64,000 bases of DNA, taken from contig NZ_SRSF01000004.1 of assembly GCF_004803465.1 (NCBI RefSeq), forward strand, positions 124,001 to 188,000. Direction: 5' to 3'. A program made the position numbers and the translations under genes. Shown here piece by piece: positions 43,975 to 52,870 of this stretch. The stretch's first letter is position 1; the number at the start of each line of letters is the position of its first letter. The notes beneath the pieces are model-generated. The model was not told the DNA's origin and made no database searches. It saw only the letters and a program-made list of their open reading frames with translations. The stretch is from Neolewinella litorea (lineage in GTDB: Bacteria > Bacteroidota > Bacteroidia > Chitinophagales > Saprospiraceae).

Positions 43975-44427
43975 ATGGGAGTTCTCTACACCGCCGTTCA
44001 ACACGCTCACTCCGGCCTGCGCTGGGTCGTCCTCATTTTGCTTATCGCGGCTATCGGGCGGGCCCTGTCGCGGCGCAAGGGCGGCACGGTATATCCCGGC
44101 AAGGACAAGCTGGCGCTCTTCGGACTGATCTCCGTACACATTCAGTTGCTACTGGGCCTTGCGCTCTATCTCTGGTTGAGTCCTTACGTCCGCTTCGAAG
44201 GCGACATCATGGGCGATCCACAGCTCCGCTTCTACACCGTGGAGCACTTTGCGGGCATGATCATCGCGATCATCCTCATCACCATCGGGTACAGTCGGGC
44301 CAAGCGGCAGGCGGAACTCAACAAGGGCTGGAAGACCATCGCCCTTTTCTATTCCATCGGCTTGCTGATCATCCTGCTGTCCATTCCCTGGCCATGGCGC
44401 GAGGGACTCATGGGTGGCTGGTTCTAG
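43975..44427 (+). CDS. Four-helix membrane protein with conserved-looking histidines
   Basis: 150 aa, four membrane helices (about residues 15-32, 47-68, 88-106, 120-140). His10/His12 (HAHSGLRW), His55 (SVHIQ) and His91 (VEHFAGM) lie in or at three helices, an arrangement that could bind b-type haem; that is inference. Family not recognised with certainty. The upstream TATCTTG is one base short of a -7 box. Convergent with the small gene on the other strand, 2 bp apart. Confidence 0.75.
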   Translation: MGVLYTAVQHAHSGLRWVVLILLIAAIGRALSRRKGGTVYPGKDKLALFGLISVHIQLLLGLALYLWLSPYVRFEGDIMGDPQLRFYTVEHFAGMIIAIILITIGYSRAKRQAELNKGWKTIALFYSIGLLIILLSIPWPWREGLMGGWF

Positions 44428-44429
44428 TT

Positions 44430-44612
44430 TTATTCCGCGTGCGGCCGTTCGATCAGGGTATCTTCCTCCCGCTGATCGACTACCCCCAAGCCTAATGCCT
44501 GCAGGATCAGCGACAGCGCGATCAGCAGGATAATCACGTAGACCACCTTCTTCAAGGTGGAGGTGCGCCTCTTTTCGGGCGCGGGCGCAGGTGCAGTATT
44601 CCGTGGGGACAT
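44430..44612 (-). CDS. Small single-pass membrane protein
   Basis: 60 aa. An Ala/Pro-rich basic N-terminus, one hydrophobic helix (KKVVYVIILLIALSLILQAL) and an acidic tail. The ATG at 44612 is preferred. The reading frame happens to stay open far upstream through the repeat array, but that part is not credible as protein. Function unknown. Confidence 0.6.
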   Translation of the reverse strand: MSPRNTAPAPAPEKRRTSTLKKVVYVIILLIALSLILQALGLGVVDQREEDTLIERPHAE

Positions 44613-45098
44613 AGCTAGGTTAAGGTGGCTCCTGGATTGGAACGGCCCAGTGTCGGGCTTGTTCCGTGAGGGCTGCTGACCGGACCCTCTCAGGTCCCCC
44701 TTGCGTCGGGCACGCTGCGAGGTCCTGGCGTTTGCTACATGGCACAGCACGTCGCAGTGTTCACGTACCCTGCAACATCGGGCCTGGAGGCCCTCAACCC
44801 GTGAGCAGCAGCAGCGGGATGAGCGACTCCAGGCGAGATTCAGCAAACTAGGGTAATTCAGCCGATCGGGCTGGAAAGCCCTCAACCCGCTTACCCCACG
44901 GGCTGAGCGACTCCAGGCGCGATTCAACAAGCTAAGGTGATTCAGCCGATCGGGCTGGAAAGCCCTCAACCCGCTTATCCCACGGGCGGAGCGACTCCAG
45001 GCGCGATACGCGGAAAAGTCCGGGTTAATATCATTCCAACGATCAGCACGTCGCAGTGTCCACGGCCCCTGCAACATCGGACCTGGAGGCCCCTCACC

Positions 45099-45312
45099 GG
45101 CCCGGCCCTGAAAGGGACGATATCCGACTAGCGAAGTCAATTCCGAGGGAACCGAGGAATGGGCTTCGCGGTCATATCGATCCCATCGGGCCTGGAGCCC
45201 ACTACGGCCCGGCCCTGAAAGGGACGGTATCCGACTAGCGGAGTCAATTCCGAGGGAACCGAGGAATGGGCTTCGCGGACATATCGATTCCATCGGGCCT
45301 GGAGGCCCCCAA
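45099..45312 (+). repeat. Unit A copies 1 and 2 (tandem, 107 bp each)
   Basis: Copy 1 is 45099-45205 and copy 2 is 45206-45312. Each has CCCTGAAAGGG, then a long imperfect hairpin (in copy 1 GCGAAG at 45131 pairs with CTTCGC ending 45169, inner ATTCC with GGAAT), then module H. Copy 2 has GCGGAG, keeping pairing through a G-T. Confidence 0.9.
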
Positions 45313-45445
45313 CCCGTAGGGAGCAGCAGCGGGTTGAGCGACTCCAGGCGCGATACGCGGAACAGTCCGGGTTGGTATCATTTCTACAATCAGCACGTTG
45401 CAGTGTCCACAGCCCCTGCAACATCGGACCTGGAGGCCCCCCACC

Positions 45446-45734
45446 GGCCCGGCCCTGAAAGGGACGGTATCCGACTAGCGAAGTCAATTCCGAGGGGAAC
45501 CGAGGAATGGGCTTCGCGAACATATCGATCCCGTCGGGCCTGGAGCCCACTACCGCCCGGCCCTGAAAGGGACGATATCCGACTAGCGGAGTTAATTCCG
45601 AGGGGAACCGCGGAATGGGCTTCGCGATCATATCGATCCCATCGGACCTGGAGGCCCACTACCGCCCGGCCCTGAAAGGGACGGTATCCGACTAGCGGAG
45701 TCAATTCCGAGGGAACCGAGGAATGGGCTTCGCG
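45446..45734 (+). repeat. Unit A copies 3, 4 and 5 (copy 5 truncated)
   Basis: Copies are 45446-45553, 45554-45662 and 45663-45734. Copy 5 stops after the long hairpin, without module H. ATTCC/GGAAT is kept in all copies while loop bases vary. Confidence 0.88.
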
Positions 45735-45756
45735 CGCAAAAAAACATCCACAAAAG

Positions 45757-45786
45757 TGTAACCTTCAGCAAAAGCGGGAGTATCCC
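45757..45786 (+). promoter_or_regulatory. Putative autoregulated ECF promoter
   Basis: TGTAAC at 45757-45762 is followed after 18 bp by TATCCC. The TGTAAC lies 50 bp before the sigma-factor GTG start, almost as at the second ECF operon (48 bp). Resembles the GTAAC-type -35 of many ECF promoters. Confidence 0.45.
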
Positions 45787-45806
45787 CTCTGAAACCAAGC
45801 ACGCCC

Positions 45807-46331
45807 GTGTCGCCGACCGACGAAGAATTGATGAGTGAAGTAGCCAAAGGCCAGACGAGTCGGCTGGCGGAGCTTTACGGTCGGTACAAAACACCGGTAT
45901 TCGGGTTTCTGATGAACCGCGCGGGTGGTGACCGCGCCACGTCGGAAGACCTGCTGCAGAACACTTTTGAGCGCATCCTCCGGTACCGGTCGAGCTGGCG
46001 CGAGGGGCAGTCCTTCCGTGCCTGGATCTTTGCCATCGCCCGGAATGCCTACCAGGACCACCTGCGCCGGGAGGGGAGACTGACCCTTGAGGAGGTGGAC
46101 GTCCCGACCGAGACAAGCCAGGAAGAGCCCGAACCGATTTTCGACTGTCGCCGCGCCCTGGCGGCCCTGCCGGACCCCTACCGGGTAGTGGTCGAACTGG
46201 CCTGGCAACGCAACCTCAAATACGCCGAGATCGCCACCGTACTCGGCACCACGGAAGCCAACGTAAAGGTGCGCATGCACCGCGCCTGCAAGCAACTACG
46301 CGCCAATTACCACAACGCAAACCGCCTATGA
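45807..46331 (+). CDS. ECF RNA polymerase sigma factor, operon 1
   Basis: 174 aa, sigma-70 region 2 (LAELYGRYKTPVFGFLMNRA ... AWIFAIARNAYQDHLRR) and region 4 (LAALPDPYRVVVELAWQRNL ... EANVKVRMHRACKQLR). The GTG start at 45807 gives the usual N-terminus TDEELMSEVAKG. ATGA overlap with the anti-sigma gene shows translational coupling. Confidence 0.92.
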   Translation: MSPTDEELMSEVAKGQTSRLAELYGRYKTPVFGFLMNRAGGDRATSEDLLQNTFERILRYRSSWREGQSFRAWIFAIARNAYQDHLRREGRLTLEEVDVPTETSQEEPEPIFDCRRALAALPDPYRVVVELAWQRNLKYAEIATVLGTTEANVKVRMHRACKQLRANYHNANRL

Positions 46332-47083
46332 AGCCCATCACCGAAGCCGACCTGATCGACTACCTGGCCGGGGAACTCTCCCCCGAACGCCGGCAAGAGT
46401 TCGACCGGCAGCTGGCCCGCAATCCCGCCCTGCAGGGTGAATTGGAAGCGCTGCGCGGAATGCAAAGCGAGCTTTCCCAGACCACTGACCCAGCGCCCAG
46501 CCCGGCCGCCGATGCCCGGTTCGCCGCTATGCTGGCCGCGGAAACCACCGACTCCGGCCGCATTCGCCGGATGCGGTACCCGCGCGCCGCCGCCCTCCTG
46601 CTGGGTGTGGCCGCTTCCCTCCTGCTCCTGGTCTACGCAGTAGGCTGGTACGCGGGGCGCAGTGATACCGCGGAAATGGAGCGGCAACTCGCCGCCACGC
46701 GCACCCTCATGCTGGAGCTGATGCAGGCCGAACACAGCACGACCCGGATGCGTGCCGCCACCGTGAGTCTGGAGGTGCCCGTAGCCGACCCCGAAGTGAT
46801 CGCCAACCTGGGCCACCTGCTGCGGACCGACCCCAACACCAACGTCAGGCTGGCCGCCCTGGACGCTCTGTATCGCTTTGCCGGCACCCCCGCCGCCCGC
46901 GACGAAATGCTGGCCGCCATGGCCGGCGACCCGCCCCCCGCCGTGCAGGTCCAACTGCTGGAAACCCTGGTCGGACTGAAAGAACGGCGCGTGCTGCCCT
47001 ACCTAGAAAACCTCATCCGTAACGATACCGTGCCCCGCCCCCTACGCGACGCGGCGGAACTCGGCACCTTTAAATTGATCTAA
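46328..47083 (+). CDS. Anti-sigma factor with HEAT-like periplasmic domain
   Basis: 251 aa. The cytosolic N-terminus LIDYLAGELSPERRQEFDRQ is typical of anti-sigma (zinc-finger/RsiW-like) domains, but no Zn-binding HxxxCxxC is visible. A single membrane helix lies at about residues 88-108. The periplasmic part is HEAT-like (DPNTNVRLAALDALYRFAG, AVQVQLLETLVGL). Probably holds the preceding sigma factor at the membrane and senses an envelope signal. Confidence 0.85.
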   Translation: MKPITEADLIDYLAGELSPERRQEFDRQLARNPALQGELEALRGMQSELSQTTDPAPSPAADARFAAMLAAETTDSGRIRRMRYPRAAALLLGVAASLLLLVYAVGWYAGRSDTAEMERQLAATRTLMLELMQAEHSTTRMRAATVSLEVPVADPEVIANLGHLLRTDPNTNVRLAALDALYRFAGTPAARDEMLAAMAGDPPPAVQVQLLETLVGLKERRVLPYLENLIRNDTVPRPLRDAAELGTFKLI

Positions 47084-47085
47084 CC

Positions 47086-47880
47086 ATGACTACCCTGTAC
47101 CATATCCTATTTTTCCTGTGCCTGACGGCCTCCCTGACCGCCCAGCAAAACTTCAAGATCGCCGTGGCCGGCAAGGCCATTGAATTCAGCGAAATGGGGG
47201 AAATGACCCTCATCGGCACCTCCGGCAACGAACTGGTCATCGAGCACGAAGGCACCTCCGGCGAAGACGACCGGCGCGCGGCCGGACTACGCAAGATCAG
47301 TGCCCTGGGCCTGCGCGATAATACCGGACTGGGTCTGAGCGTCACCGAAAGCGAAGGGCGGATCCTCATCCAGCCCGTCGGCAGCTCCGACAAGGCCTTC
47401 ACCGTGCGCGTACCGAACAGCGCCCGCGTGACCGTAGAGCAAAGTACCGAACGGGGTGGGGGGCTGACCGTGGAAAACTTCGCCGGTCCGCTCGACGTGA
47501 GCATGATGTACCACGAAGTGCAGTTGAAGAACGCCACCGGCCCCCTGGCCGTCAACACCATCTACGATGTAGTGACCGCCACCTGGGACAGTCCGCCCAC
47601 GCAAGAAGCCAGGCTGCACTCTACCTACGCGGGCGTCGACGTAACCCTGCCCGCGGTCACCCGGGCCACCCTGCGGCTGTCGACGGGCTACGGCGACATG
47701 TTTACCGACTTCGACCTGCAGATCAAGTCTAATACGCTGGCCGCCAACGGCTCCGGGGAGCGCGACCGCGAAGAGCCCGACGCGGTCAAACCCGGCACCC
47801 TGGTAGGCACCATCGGCGGCGGTGGCACCCTGCTGGCCCTGACTTCGACCTACTCCAACCTGTACCTCCGCAAAAAGTAA
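47086..47880 (+). CDS. Secreted DUF4097-like beta-solenoid protein 1
   Basis: 264 aa with a signal peptide (about residues 1-18) and a repetitive beta-strand domain like putative adhesin DUF4097. Repeated short motifs include STYAGVDVTLP and STGYGDMFTDFDL; the end is GTIGGGGTLLALTSTYSNLYL. Related to the next gene along its whole C-terminal half. Two bp after the anti-sigma gene. It may be a target or signal of the sigma system. Confidence 0.8.
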   Translation: MTTLYHILFFLCLTASLTAQQNFKIAVAGKAIEFSEMGEMTLIGTSGNELVIEHEGTSGEDDRRAAGLRKISALGLRDNTGLGLSVTESEGRILIQPVGSSDKAFTVRVPNSARVTVEQSTERGGGLTVENFAGPLDVSMMYHEVQLKNATGPLAVNTIYDVVTATWDSPPTQEARLHSTYAGVDVTLPAVTRATLRLSTGYGDMFTDFDLQIKSNTLAANGSGERDREEPDAVKPGTLVGTIGGGGTLLALTSTYSNLYLRKK

Positions 47881-47891
47881 ATTTCATCGCC

Positions 47892-48638
47892 ATGCTACGC
47901 TACCTCATTAGCGGCCTCCTCCTGGCCGCCGGCTACCTTCATGCCCAGTCCAACCCTACTTCCATACCCGTCGAGGACGCCCTCACCCTCATCGTAGACG
48001 CCCATTTCAGCACCGTGGAACTGTCTGCCGGCAGCGGACCGGCCGTCGAGGTGGACCACCGTATCACCGTGACCGGTAAGCCCCGCCCCGAACTCGGTAA
48101 GCTGGCCGTGAGCCGCGACGGCCAACGCCTCCGCATCACCGAAACCCACCCCCTGGAAGACGACCTCAAGTCGGCCATGACCGCTGATACAGTGATCATC
48201 TCGGGCCGCAAGCAGGTCGGCTACAGCGACCACAACATCGATACCCGCCTCCTGGTGTCCGTGCCGCCCGGCCTTACGGTCCACATCAAGACGCTCTACG
48301 GTGCCGTGGAAGTGGACGACGTGAGCGGACTACAGGCCGTGGAATCCACCTACGGCGCCGTCACCGTGACCTACCGTGCGGCGGACCGGGCCGACGACCT
48401 GGTGCTCTACAGCAATTACGGCGACGTGGACCTGGCCCTACCCGCGGATGCCACCGCCGACCTGGAGCTGGAAACCGAGCACGAGAACCTGCTCACCGAC
48501 TTCGACATCGCCATCGACGCCACAGCCAGTGAACACCGCAACTTCTTCGAGCGCATCAAGGGCACCATCAACGGCGGCGGCGCGCGGGTGCAATGCAAGT
48601 CGCCCTACAACAACGTCTACCTGCGCATCACCCGCTGA
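47892..48638 (+). CDS. Secreted DUF4097-like beta-solenoid protein 2
   Basis: 248 aa, tandem paralogue of the preceding gene: signal peptide, then strands such as KTLYGAVEVDDVSG, ESTYGAVTVTYRA, YSNYGDVDLALP and the shared end GTINGGGARVQCKSPYNNVYL. Both keep the TDFDI/TDFDL step about 50 residues from the end. Last gene of the ECF operon 1 by spacing. Confidence 0.8.
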   Translation: MLRYLISGLLLAAGYLHAQSNPTSIPVEDALTLIVDAHFSTVELSAGSGPAVEVDHRITVTGKPRPELGKLAVSRDGQRLRITETHPLEDDLKSAMTADTVIISGRKQVGYSDHNIDTRLLVSVPPGLTVHIKTLYGAVEVDDVSGLQAVESTYGAVTVTYRAADRADDLVLYSNYGDVDLALPADATADLELETEHENLLTDFDIAIDATASEHRNFFERIKGTINGGGARVQCKSPYNNVYLRITR

Positions 48639-48708
48639 GCTCCGGGTTGCAACCCTGCCTGCGACGCATCGTCCTTTCATTGCTCACTACCCAGTAAATA
48701 CACCCGGC

Positions 48709-51369
48709 ATGAAATTGAGAGGGTTCCTGATCCCCACCATCGTCCTTGCGCTCCCCCTTTTACTGGTCGCGCAGTCGGACGCCACCGCGACGGAGGAGTA
48801 CCCCCAGCGGGTATACCACACCCAAAGGGTAACGACGGAAGTGCCGGTCATCGACGGCACGCCAAACGAGGCGGCGTGGAACCTGGTGGAATGGAGCGGG
48901 GGCTACATGCAATTCGAGCCCAACCCGGGAGACCCACCGACACGGCGGACCTTCATCAAATTTCTCTACGATGACCGCAACCTCTACGTAGCCTACCGCT
49001 GTGAAGACGATCAGCCGGAACTCATCGAGCAACGGATGGCGCGCCGCGACCAATTTCCTGGCGACTGGGTGGAACTGAACATCGACAGCTACCACGACAA
49101 GCGTACCGCCTTTTCCTTTACAGTTTCGGCTTCTGGGGTGAAGAGCGATGAGTTCATTTCCAACGACGGCAACAACTGGGACAGTTCCTGGAACCCCATC
49201 TGGGAGACCCGCACCCAGATCGATTCCGCCGGCTGGACGGCCGAGCTGCGCATCCCCCTCTCCCAGATCCGGTTTTCGGCCGGGGCCGATCAGGTATGGG
49301 GCATCCAATCTACCCGCCGCGACTTCCGTATGGACGAACGCAGTATCTGGCAACCCCGCTCGCGCACGGCCTCCGGTTGGGTGAGCCGCTTCGGGGAACT
49401 CCGCGGCCTCCGTGACCTGCAGCCCCGCCGTACCCTCGAAGTCCAGCCCTACGTGGTGGCCCAGCGCTCCACTTTCCCGGCTGAGGAGAACAACCCCTTT
49501 GTGGACGGCACCGACAACCGGCTTTCGGCCGGACTGGACGCCCGGGTCGGTATCACCAATGACCTCACCCTTGACCTAACCATCAACCCCGACTTCGGCC
49601 AGGTAGAGGCCGACCCCGGTGCCCTGAACCTCGACGGCTACCAAATCTTCTTCCGGGAGCAGCGGCCCTTCTTCGTAGAGGGGCAGAATATCTTTGAATT
49701 CGGCCTGTCGGACGCACAGGCGGGCGGTCGCCATACCTCCGATCTCCTGTTCTACTCCCGCCGAATCGGGGGCAGTCCGCACCGGATACTTTCTTCCAAT
49801 GCCGCCGGCCGCTATTACGTCGATCAGCCCAACAACACCACGATCCTTGGGGCGGCCAAATTCAGCGGCAAGACCAAATCCGGCCTCTCGGTGGGCCTGC
49901 TGGAAAGCATGACCGAGCGGGAGATGGCCACGCTGGACCTGGCGGGGGAGCGCAGCGAGACGGTAGTGGAGCCCATGACCAACTACCAGGTGGGACGGAT
50001 CCAGCAGGATTTCCGGGGCGGCGATACCTACGTGGGGGCCATTCTGACGGGGGTACAGCGTAGTCTGAACGACGATCCCGAATTGGGTTTCCTGCACCGC
50101 GAAGCGTATTCCGGCGGCGTCGACTTCACCCACCGTTGGGACGATCGATCCTGGTACGTGGCGGGCAATACTGTACTCTCCTCCGTAAGCGGCAGCCGGG
50201 AGGCGATCCTCCAAACGCAAACGGGCTTCGAGCATTTCTTCCAGCGCCCGGGTGCCGAGCATCTTTCGGTGGACAGTACCGCCACCCGGCTCAACGGCAG
50301 CAGTGGACTACTGAAAGTGGGCAATCTCGGAGGCAACTTCATTTTCGAAACCGGGGCCACGTGGCGGTCGCCGGGCTTTGAGATCAACGATATCGGCTTC
50401 ATGCGGTCGGCCGACGAGATCAACTACTTCGGGTGGGCGGCACGGCGGTGGCAGGAGCCCTTCTCCATCTTCCGGCGCTTCCAGGTGAACGGTAACCTGT
50501 ATAGCACCTTCGACTTCGGTGGTGCCAGCCTGGGCCAGGCCGCCAATTTTAATACCCACGCCAACTTTACCAACTTTATGCGCGCCGGCACCGGCGCCAC
50601 CTACGTGGTCTACCGGGCATCGAAGACGGACCTGCGCGGCGGACCCCTCCTGCGGCAAAGTCCCGGCTACGAATACTTCGGCTACGTGGTTTCCGACAAC
50701 CGCAAGAAGGCGACCATCGGGACGCAAGGCTACTCGTTTCAGTCTTTCGACGGTACGGAGCGGCAACGTTCGATGTCCTTCTTTGTCCAGTGGCAACCTT
50801 TCGACGCAGCCTCCATGAACCTGGAACCCACCTACTCCACCTTCGACCGGGCGGATCAGTACGTGACGCGGGTTGAAGGCGAGTCCGGGCCTGAATACAT
50901 CGTCGGCGCGGTGGATCAGCGCACCTTCAGTACCACCCTGCGCCTGACCTATAACCTGACCCCCGACCTGACCGTCCAGTACTACGGACAGCCCTTCATC
51001 AGTCAGGGCCGTTACCGTGATTTCAAGACCTTCACCGGCGACGGACTCGCCTCAACCTTCGGCGAGCGCTTCGTGGCTTTTGCCGCGGACGAGGTGACCT
51101 ACGATATGGAATCCGACAGCTACCTGCTGGGGCCCGCGGGGCGGTACCGGGTGGGTAACCCCGACTTCAACTTCATTCAGTTCCGGTCGAATATGGTCCT
51201 CCGCTGGGAGTACCGGCCCGGCTCGGAGCTGTACCTCGTGTGGTCGCAGGGCAATACCGCCAGCGGCAATCCGGGACAGGGCCTGCTGCACAGCCTGGGG
51301 AACAACATCTTTTCCGAGGACGTCCGGAACAACTTCCTGGTAAAAGTCACCTACCGGTGGTTGCGATGA
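48709..51369 (+). CDS. DUF5916 outer-membrane protein with CBM9-like domain
   Basis: 886 aa. Signal peptide (MKLRGFLIPTIVLALPLLLV), then a family 9 carbohydrate-binding-like domain (VIDGTPNEAAWNLVEWSGGY ... LYVAYRCED). The DUF5916 beta-barrel follows with NPDFGQVEADPGALNLDGYQ, FFREQRPFFVEGQNIFEFG and a C-terminus NNFLVKVTYRWLR typical of outer-membrane barrels. The substrate is unknown; a sugar or glycan is likely. 70 bp after the DUF4097 pair, so possibly in the same regulon. Confidence 0.88.
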   Translation: MKLRGFLIPTIVLALPLLLVAQSDATATEEYPQRVYHTQRVTTEVPVIDGTPNEAAWNLVEWSGGYMQFEPNPGDPPTRRTFIKFLYDDRNLYVAYRCEDDQPELIEQRMARRDQFPGDWVELNIDSYHDKRTAFSFTVSASGVKSDEFISNDGNNWDSSWNPIWETRTQIDSAGWTAELRIPLSQIRFSAGADQVWGIQSTRRDFRMDERSIWQPRSRTASGWVSRFGELRGLRDLQPRRTLEVQPYVVAQRSTFPAEENNPFVDGTDNRLSAGLDARVGITNDLTLDLTINPDFGQVEADPGALNLDGYQIFFREQRPFFVEGQNIFEFGLSDAQAGGRHTSDLLFYSRRIGGSPHRILSSNAAGRYYVDQPNNTTILGAAKFSGKTKSGLSVGLLESMTEREMATLDLAGERSETVVEPMTNYQVGRIQQDFRGGDTYVGAILTGVQRSLNDDPELGFLHREAYSGGVDFTHRWDDRSWYVAGNTVLSSVSGSREAILQTQTGFEHFFQRPGAEHLSVDSTATRLNGSSGLLKVGNLGGNFIFETGATWRSPGFEINDIGFMRSADEINYFGWAARRWQEPFSIFRRFQVNGNLYSTFDFGGASLGQAANFNTHANFTNFMRAGTGATYVVYRASKTDLRGGPLLRQSPGYEYFGYVVSDNRKKATIGTQGYSFQSFDGTERQRSMSFFVQWQPFDAASMNLEPTYSTFDRADQYVTRVEGESGPEYIVGAVDQRTFSTTLRLTYNLTPDLTVQYYGQPFISQGRYRDFKTFTGDGLASTFGERFVAFAADEVTYDMESDSYLLGPAGRYRVGNPDFNFIQFRSNMVLRWEYRPGSELYLVWSQGNTASGNPGQGLLHSLGNNIFSEDVRNNFLVKVTYRWLR

Positions 51370-51431
51370 AGCAGTTTAGTTGATTACATAGTCTTTTTGG
51401 GTTACCGGTCGGCACCGCCGACCGGTTCCTT

Positions 51432-51439
51432 TATCTTTG
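51432..51439 (+). promoter_or_regulatory. -7 box of the radical SAM gene, leaderless spacing
   Basis: TATCTTTG is followed by GCGC and the ATG at 51444. Confidence 0.7.
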
Positions 51440-51443
51440 GCGC

Positions 51444-52481
51444 ATGGCGAAGTTGTACCCCCGCGATACCCTCAATTTTCTGCGGAAGCTCACGCCACGG
51501 CGGGTAGTGAATGCCACCCGGGTCATCGCCAGCTACTACGCCACCCGCTGGCTGCAGCGCCCGGTGGTGTGGGGTAAGCCCTTCACTGTTTCCTTCGAGC
51601 CCACTACCGCCTGTAACCTGCGGTGCCCGGAGTGCCCCAGCGGGCTGCGGCAGTTTACGCGCCCCACCGGCAACCTCAGGGCCGACTTCTTCCGCCGCAC
51701 CCTGGACGACATTGCCGACCGGCTGTTGTATCTCATCTTTTACTTTCAAGGGGAGCCTTACATTAATCCCGACTTCCTGGATATGGTGCGCGAGGCCACC
51801 GACCGCGGCGTGTATACCATTACCTCCACCAACGGTCACTTCCTCAACGACGCCAACGCCCGCCGCACCATCGAAAGCGGCCTGGACCGCCTCATCATCA
51901 GCGTCGACGGCACGACCCAGGAAGTGTACGAGCAGTACCGCAAATCGGGCAAACTCGAGACCGTCCTCCAGGGTGCCCGCAACGTTGTCCGCTGGAAGCG
52001 AGAACTGAAGTCGGCCACCCCCCACCTAATCTTCCAGTTTCTGGTGGTCAAGCCCAATGAGCACCAGATGGGCGAGGTGGTCCGCCTGGCCGATGAGATC
52101 GGCATTGATGAGGTAAAGTTTAAATCCGCCCAGCTTTACGACTACGAGCACGGCAATCCCCTTATGCCCGAACAGGAAAAGTACGCCCGCTACTACCGCA
52201 AGGACGACGGCACCTACGGTCTAAAGAATAAGCTGCAGAACCACTGCTGGAAATTGTGGCATAGCTGCGTCATTACCTGGGACGGGCTGGTAGCGCCCTG
52301 CTGCTTCGACAAGGACGTCACCCACCGCCTCGGGGACGTGAAATCGCAGTCCCTGGACGAAGTGTGGGATGGCCCGGCCTACGACGATTTCCGCACCAAG
52401 CTGCTGACCGGCCGCTCGGAGATTGACATTTGCAAGAATTGTACCGAGGGGTGCGAGGTATGGTTGGGCGCTGAGGTATGA
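51444..52481 (+). CDS. Radical SAM/SPASM protein
   Basis: 345 aa. The [4Fe-4S]-SAM cluster motif is Cys57, Cys61 and Cys64 in CNLRCPEC. The partial TIM barrel has FQGEPYINPDF, and the SPASM-type C-terminal cluster region has CVITWDGLVAPCC and CKNCTEGC. Such proteins modify peptides or cofactors; some act in cell-surface lipid metabolism. No precursor peptide gene is visible beside it, so the substrate is open. Confidence 0.9.
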   Translation: MAKLYPRDTLNFLRKLTPRRVVNATRVIASYYATRWLQRPVVWGKPFTVSFEPTTACNLRCPECPSGLRQFTRPTGNLRADFFRRTLDDIADRLLYLIFYFQGEPYINPDFLDMVREATDRGVYTITSTNGHFLNDANARRTIESGLDRLIISVDGTTQEVYEQYRKSGKLETVLQGARNVVRWKRELKSATPHLIFQFLVVKPNEHQMGEVVRLADEIGIDEVKFKSAQLYDYEHGNPLMPEQEKYARYYRKDDGTYGLKNKLQNHCWKLWHSCVITWDGLVAPCCFDKDVTHRLGDVKSQSLDEVWDGPAYDDFRTKLLTGRSEIDICKNCTEGCEVWLGAEV

Positions 52482-52500
52482 GGGGGTTTGTGTATGAGTT

Positions 52501-52733
52501 GGCGCTTTAGCGCTTTTTTGAACCGCGGATTACACAGATTCTTGCGCTGATTTTGGCGCGGATTTTTTTGCTTGCTTGGCTCGATTATCTAGGTTCGAGG
52601 GGATGTATCTGCGCCTTAATCCGCGCCCCAGTCGGCGGAATCTGCGGTAAATTTTTAGCGCTTACGGCGCTTGAGGGTTTTTTAAACCGCAGATCACACA
52701 GATTCTTGCGCTGATGTTGGCGCAGATTTTTGC
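52501..52733. repeat. Duplicated 'CCGCGGATTACACAGATT' intergenic element
   Basis: Two direct copies, 52501-52571 and 52666-52733, differ at about five positions and a 2-base gap. Between them AATCCGCGCC (52618-52627) exactly complements GGCGCGGATT of copy 1, and AATCTGCGGT nearly complements its ACCGCGGATT, so copy 1 and the middle can fold into a long hairpin. Each copy starts with GC-rich bases and T6, which could terminate the radical SAM gene. The rest of 52482-52831 shows no gene. Confidence 0.8.
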
Positions 52734-52870
52734 TCGCGTTGCTCGCGGACTGACGCGGACTTTCCCGCCTTTGACGTAGCAACTATTAGAGATCCCTCTT
52801 TTCTCTGCATACTACAATCGGGTAGTCGGCAATGGCGGGAGAAGGATTGGTCGAAAAAAGTGGGTGGGGC

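Larger units (their letters stand above)
44741..45734. repeat. Mosaic array of hairpin-forming intergenic repeats
   Basis: About 1 kb of non-coding DNA assembled from at least three module types. Module H (ATCGGRCCTGGAGGCCC or the variant GGGCTGGAAAGCCC) occurs nine times as a small stem-loop. Module B (GAGCGACTCCAGGCG) begins at 44821, 44905, 44989 and 45336; the first three are exactly 84 bp apart. Module C (GTYGCAG...CTGCAAC) occurs at 44751, 45050 and 45397. Five copies of a 107-109-bp unit A follow each other in two blocks. The array fills the divergent gap between a small membrane protein gene and an ECF sigma operon and ends 22 bp before the sigma promoter. 44613-44740 is unassigned and holds a GGACC/GGTCC hairpin. 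Confidence 0.9.

Noticed and set aside
44613-45293. Reading frame open on the minus strand through the repeat array, in frame with the 60-aa membrane protein
   Set aside because: The repeat period (107-109 bp, 84 bp) is not kept in multiples of three for unit A, so copies are read in different frames. The predicted protein is Arg/Ser/Pro-rich without any domain, and the array's constraints are palindromic rather than codon-like.
44741-45734. CRISPR array
   Set aside because: There are no short identical repeats separated by unique spacers of constant length. The units are about 84-109 bp, diverged, and no cas genes are near.
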